Below, in pieces: positions 61,749 to 64,000 of a stretch of 64,000 nt of DNA (position 1 is its first letter; every line of letters begins with the position of its first letter). The stretch comes from Neurospora tetraspora. Lineage: Eukaryota; Ascomycota; Sordariomycetes; Sordariales; Sordariaceae. The notes under the pieces are model-generated. The model ran no database searches, was not told the DNA's origin, and saw nothing but the letters and a program-made list of their open reading frames with translations. A program made the position numbers and the translations under genes. The stretch covers positions 5,084,001 to 5,148,000 of the forward strand of contig NW_026944384.1 of NCBI RefSeq assembly GCF_033439725.1, read 5' to 3'.

Positions 61749-62381
61749 CACGGAAAAAGAATACTCCAGCAGCCGGTCTGCATCTCTTCTCCGCCGTGTC
61801 CGCAACTAGAGCCACTTCTCACGAGGTTAACCATGGGATTCCTAACCATGTCGCGCATAGCTGGCACAATAACCTAAAAACCGTCCAAACATGAACTTCC
61901 AAAGAAGAAAGCACTTCGGCTTGGCCTGGGGTGTGGTGGGACCCTGACGGAGATTGTTCCTGGAACTGATGCCCATCCGTCCACTCACAGGCTCTCAAGC
62001 TCCCACGGTTACAGTGACCTTTTCAACGCAGGTACCGTGGGAGAATCGTGCCATGCCTCCATCTTGGTCCCGGCCAGAGGGTTAGCTGCATAAGCAGGGG
62101 ACCCTACAAGTCCCTGAACGGTCTCGCCTGTGTTTTTCCCCTCCCTAGTGGGTTCGGGAGAGCAGTCTTCGCGTGGCAGACCACGCCAGCGCCGGGGCAT
62201 GGAATCATACTTAAACAAAGCATGTCGACTGCCACCATGAATACATCATCGCCAAGGTAGTCGTTCTTGGAGATCTTCAACCTCAAACTCCAGCAGAAGC
62301 GTTCAGACCGGCGCTCACTTTCGAGCCTCGCTTCTCAGTCCAGTCAATCTCCTCCTAGACGTCTCCAGAGAAACCATCACC
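61749..62381. promoter_or_regulatory. Upstream region of the FAD oxidoreductase gene
   Basis: Normal composition resumes exactly at the right target duplication. The 633 bases end in a pyrimidine-rich leader (CTCGCTTCTCAGTCCAGTCA, then CTCCTCCTAG) and ACCATCACC before the ATG, a good fungal start context. The promoter therefore lies directly against probable heterochromatin. Confidence 0.5.
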
Positions 62382-64000
62382 ATGAAAGTTTCGACTCTTC
62401 TCTCTTCCGGCCTTTTCTCCGTCGGTGCCCTGGCCGCCGCCACTGGCCCGACCTGCAAATGCTTCCCCGGCGATGCCTGCTGGCCTTCAACACAGGATTG
62501 GAACAAGCTCAACCAGACAGTCTCTGGCAGACTGATCGCTACCGTGCCCCTTGCTGAGGTATGCCATGGCGACCTGTACGACAGCGCAAAGTGCTCGAGC
62601 CTCCAGTCTTCGTGGCAGACTCCCGATACTCAGTAAGTTTTTTTGGTGGTGATCATCATGTATGTAATGTCGATCACTAACAACCATGTCTCCCACACAG
62701 CATGGTTGACTCGGCCTCTATCATGGCCCCGTTCTTTGCCAACCAGAGCTGCGACCCCTTCACTCCTGTGGACAAGCCCTGCACCCTCGGCAACTACGTA
62801 AGGTACGCCGTCGATGTCCAGACCGCTGCCGATGTGGCCGCCGCCATCAACTTTGCCCGCAACCACAACATCCGCTTCGTCATCCGCAACACCGGCCATG
62901 ACTACCTTGGTCGTTCCACCGGTGCCGGTGCCCTCTCCGTCTGGACCCACAACCTGAAGGATATCGAGTTCAAGACCTGGAATGAGACGTACTACTCTGG
63001 TCCCGCCGTCAAGCTTGGTGCCGGTATCCAGGGTTATGAGATTCTTGCTGCCGGCAAGGACAAGGGTCAGGTCGTCGTTGGCGGCGAGTGCCCTACTGTC
63101 GGTATCTCTGGTGGTTACACTCAGGGTGGTGGTCACTCGGCTTTGAGCACCAGCTTCGGCCTGTCTGCTGACAACACCCTCGAGTGGGAGGTCGTCACTG
63201 CAGATGGCCGTTTCCTCACGGCTTCTCGCACCCAGAACCCTGACCTCTACTGGGCTCTCTCCGGTGGCGGCGGCGGCAACTATGGTGTCGTTATCAGCAT
63301 GACCATCAAGACCTTCCCCGATGCTAAGGTTGGTGGCGCGACCCTCTCCTTCTACTCTGCTGAGAATCCCACCGACAAGTTCTACGCCGCCATCGATGCT
63401 TTCCACTCTGCCCTCCCCGACATGGTCGCCGCCGGCACCATGGTTGTCTACTACTTCACCTCGACCTTCTTCACGATCGCCCCCATGACTGCCTACGCCA
63501 AGTCCGAGGACGAAGTCAAGAACATCATGGCCCCCTACCTCGAGACTCTTGACACCATGGGCGTCAACTACACTGCCGGCTACAGCGAGACCGAGACCTA
63601 CTATGACCACTACAACCAGTACTTCGGCCCTCTCCCCACCGGCAACATCAAGGTCGGCATCGCCCAGTACGGTGGCCGTCTCATCCCCGTTGACACCGTC
63701 AAGAACAACGCCACTGCCTTCGCCAAGACCGCCCGCTTCATCGCCGAGAGCGGCGTCACTTTCATCGGTGTCGGCACCGATGTCTCCGCCTTCGGCAAGG
63801 ACAACCAGAACGCCGTCCTCCCCGCCTGGCGCAAGGCCCTCGTCCACGCCACCCTCACCACCCCGTGGTCGTTCGAGCCCGCGGACTGGGACAAGATGCT
63901 CGAGAACCAGGACCTCATGACCGACGTCATCATGCCCGCCATCGAGGATGCCACCCCCGGCTCGGGCGCCTACATGAACGAGGCCAACTTCCAGCAGCCC
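62382..64000 (+). CDS. Secreted FAD-linked oxidoreductase (berberine bridge enzyme-like, PCMH fold), 3' end outside window
   Basis: Exon 1 is 62382-62632 and exon 2 runs from 62701 to the window edge; 517 residues are visible. The N-terminus MKVSTLLSSGLFSVGALAAA is a typical signal peptide. FAD-binding PCMH features are RNTGHDYLGRSTGAGALS with His150 and VGGECPTVGISGGYTQGGGH with Cys214, the two residues that bind FAD covalently in bicovalent BBE-like enzymes. SGGGGGNYGVV closes the FAD domain, and a substrate domain with several N-glycosylation sequons follows. The C-terminal BBE motif would lie just beyond the edge. Such enzymes oxidise carbohydrates or secondary metabolites; the substrate cannot be inferred. 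The gene is intact as far as seen, despite lying ~0.6 kb from the RIP-damaged element. Confidence 0.9.

Noticed and set aside
62630-63847. Minus-strand ORF of 405 codons opposite the FAD oxidoreductase
   Set aside because: It is an antisense shadow of codon-biased coding DNA and covers the well-supported PCMH domain.

Overview
The window is genomic DNA of a filamentous ascomycete, most likely Neurospora or a close Sordariales relative. Genes have few, short introns (about 50-100 nt) with GTAAGT-type donors and CTAAC-like branch sites. Intergenic spaces are long. Two blocks are extremely AT-rich, depleted of CA/TG and full of TA, which is the footprint of repeat-induced point mutation (RIP). 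From memory only, N. crassa sid-1 and vps1 have nearby locus numbers (NCU04096 and NCU04100), which fits the order seen here.

1-48 kb is ordinary euchromatin with conserved housekeeping genes. They are a GCK-III/SIN kinase (sid-1, minus, 3' end outside the window), a Cyk3-type SH3/transglutaminase-like cytokinesis protein (plus), the dynamin Vps1 (minus), the LisH/CTLH/WD40 protein Gid7/WDR26 (minus), an unidentified 663-aa protein with a PH-like N-terminus (minus), a gene-poor stretch of about 10 kb, the exportin Cse1 (minus), the tuberin Tsc2 (plus) and a PTH11/rhodopsin-type seven-helix membrane protein (minus). The kinase and Cyk3 both serve septation and share a divergent 3.4-kb upstream region. 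Cse1 and Tsc2 are also divergent.

49.2-61.8 kb is accessory. A RIP-damaged 3.05-kb pogo-like DNA transposon has 58-bp terminal inverted repeats and TA target sites, and lies beside degenerate telomere-like repeats. A 3-kb island of normal composition follows, with two copies of a small inverted-repeat element. Next is a 6.3-kb element with ~111-bp terminal inverted repeats and 9-bp target duplications (Mutator-like ends) whose interior holds fossil Ty3/gypsy pieces. At 44.9-45.4 kb a separate 164-bp MITE sits in one copy of a local duplication while the other copy preserves the empty site. The window ends in a secreted bicovalent-FAD oxidoreductase (plus, 3' end outside).

No CRISPR array, rRNA gene or complete tRNA gene was seen. 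Exon coordinates were worked out by eye from splice signals and reading-frame continuity; the summed exons of every complete gene give a whole number of codons.
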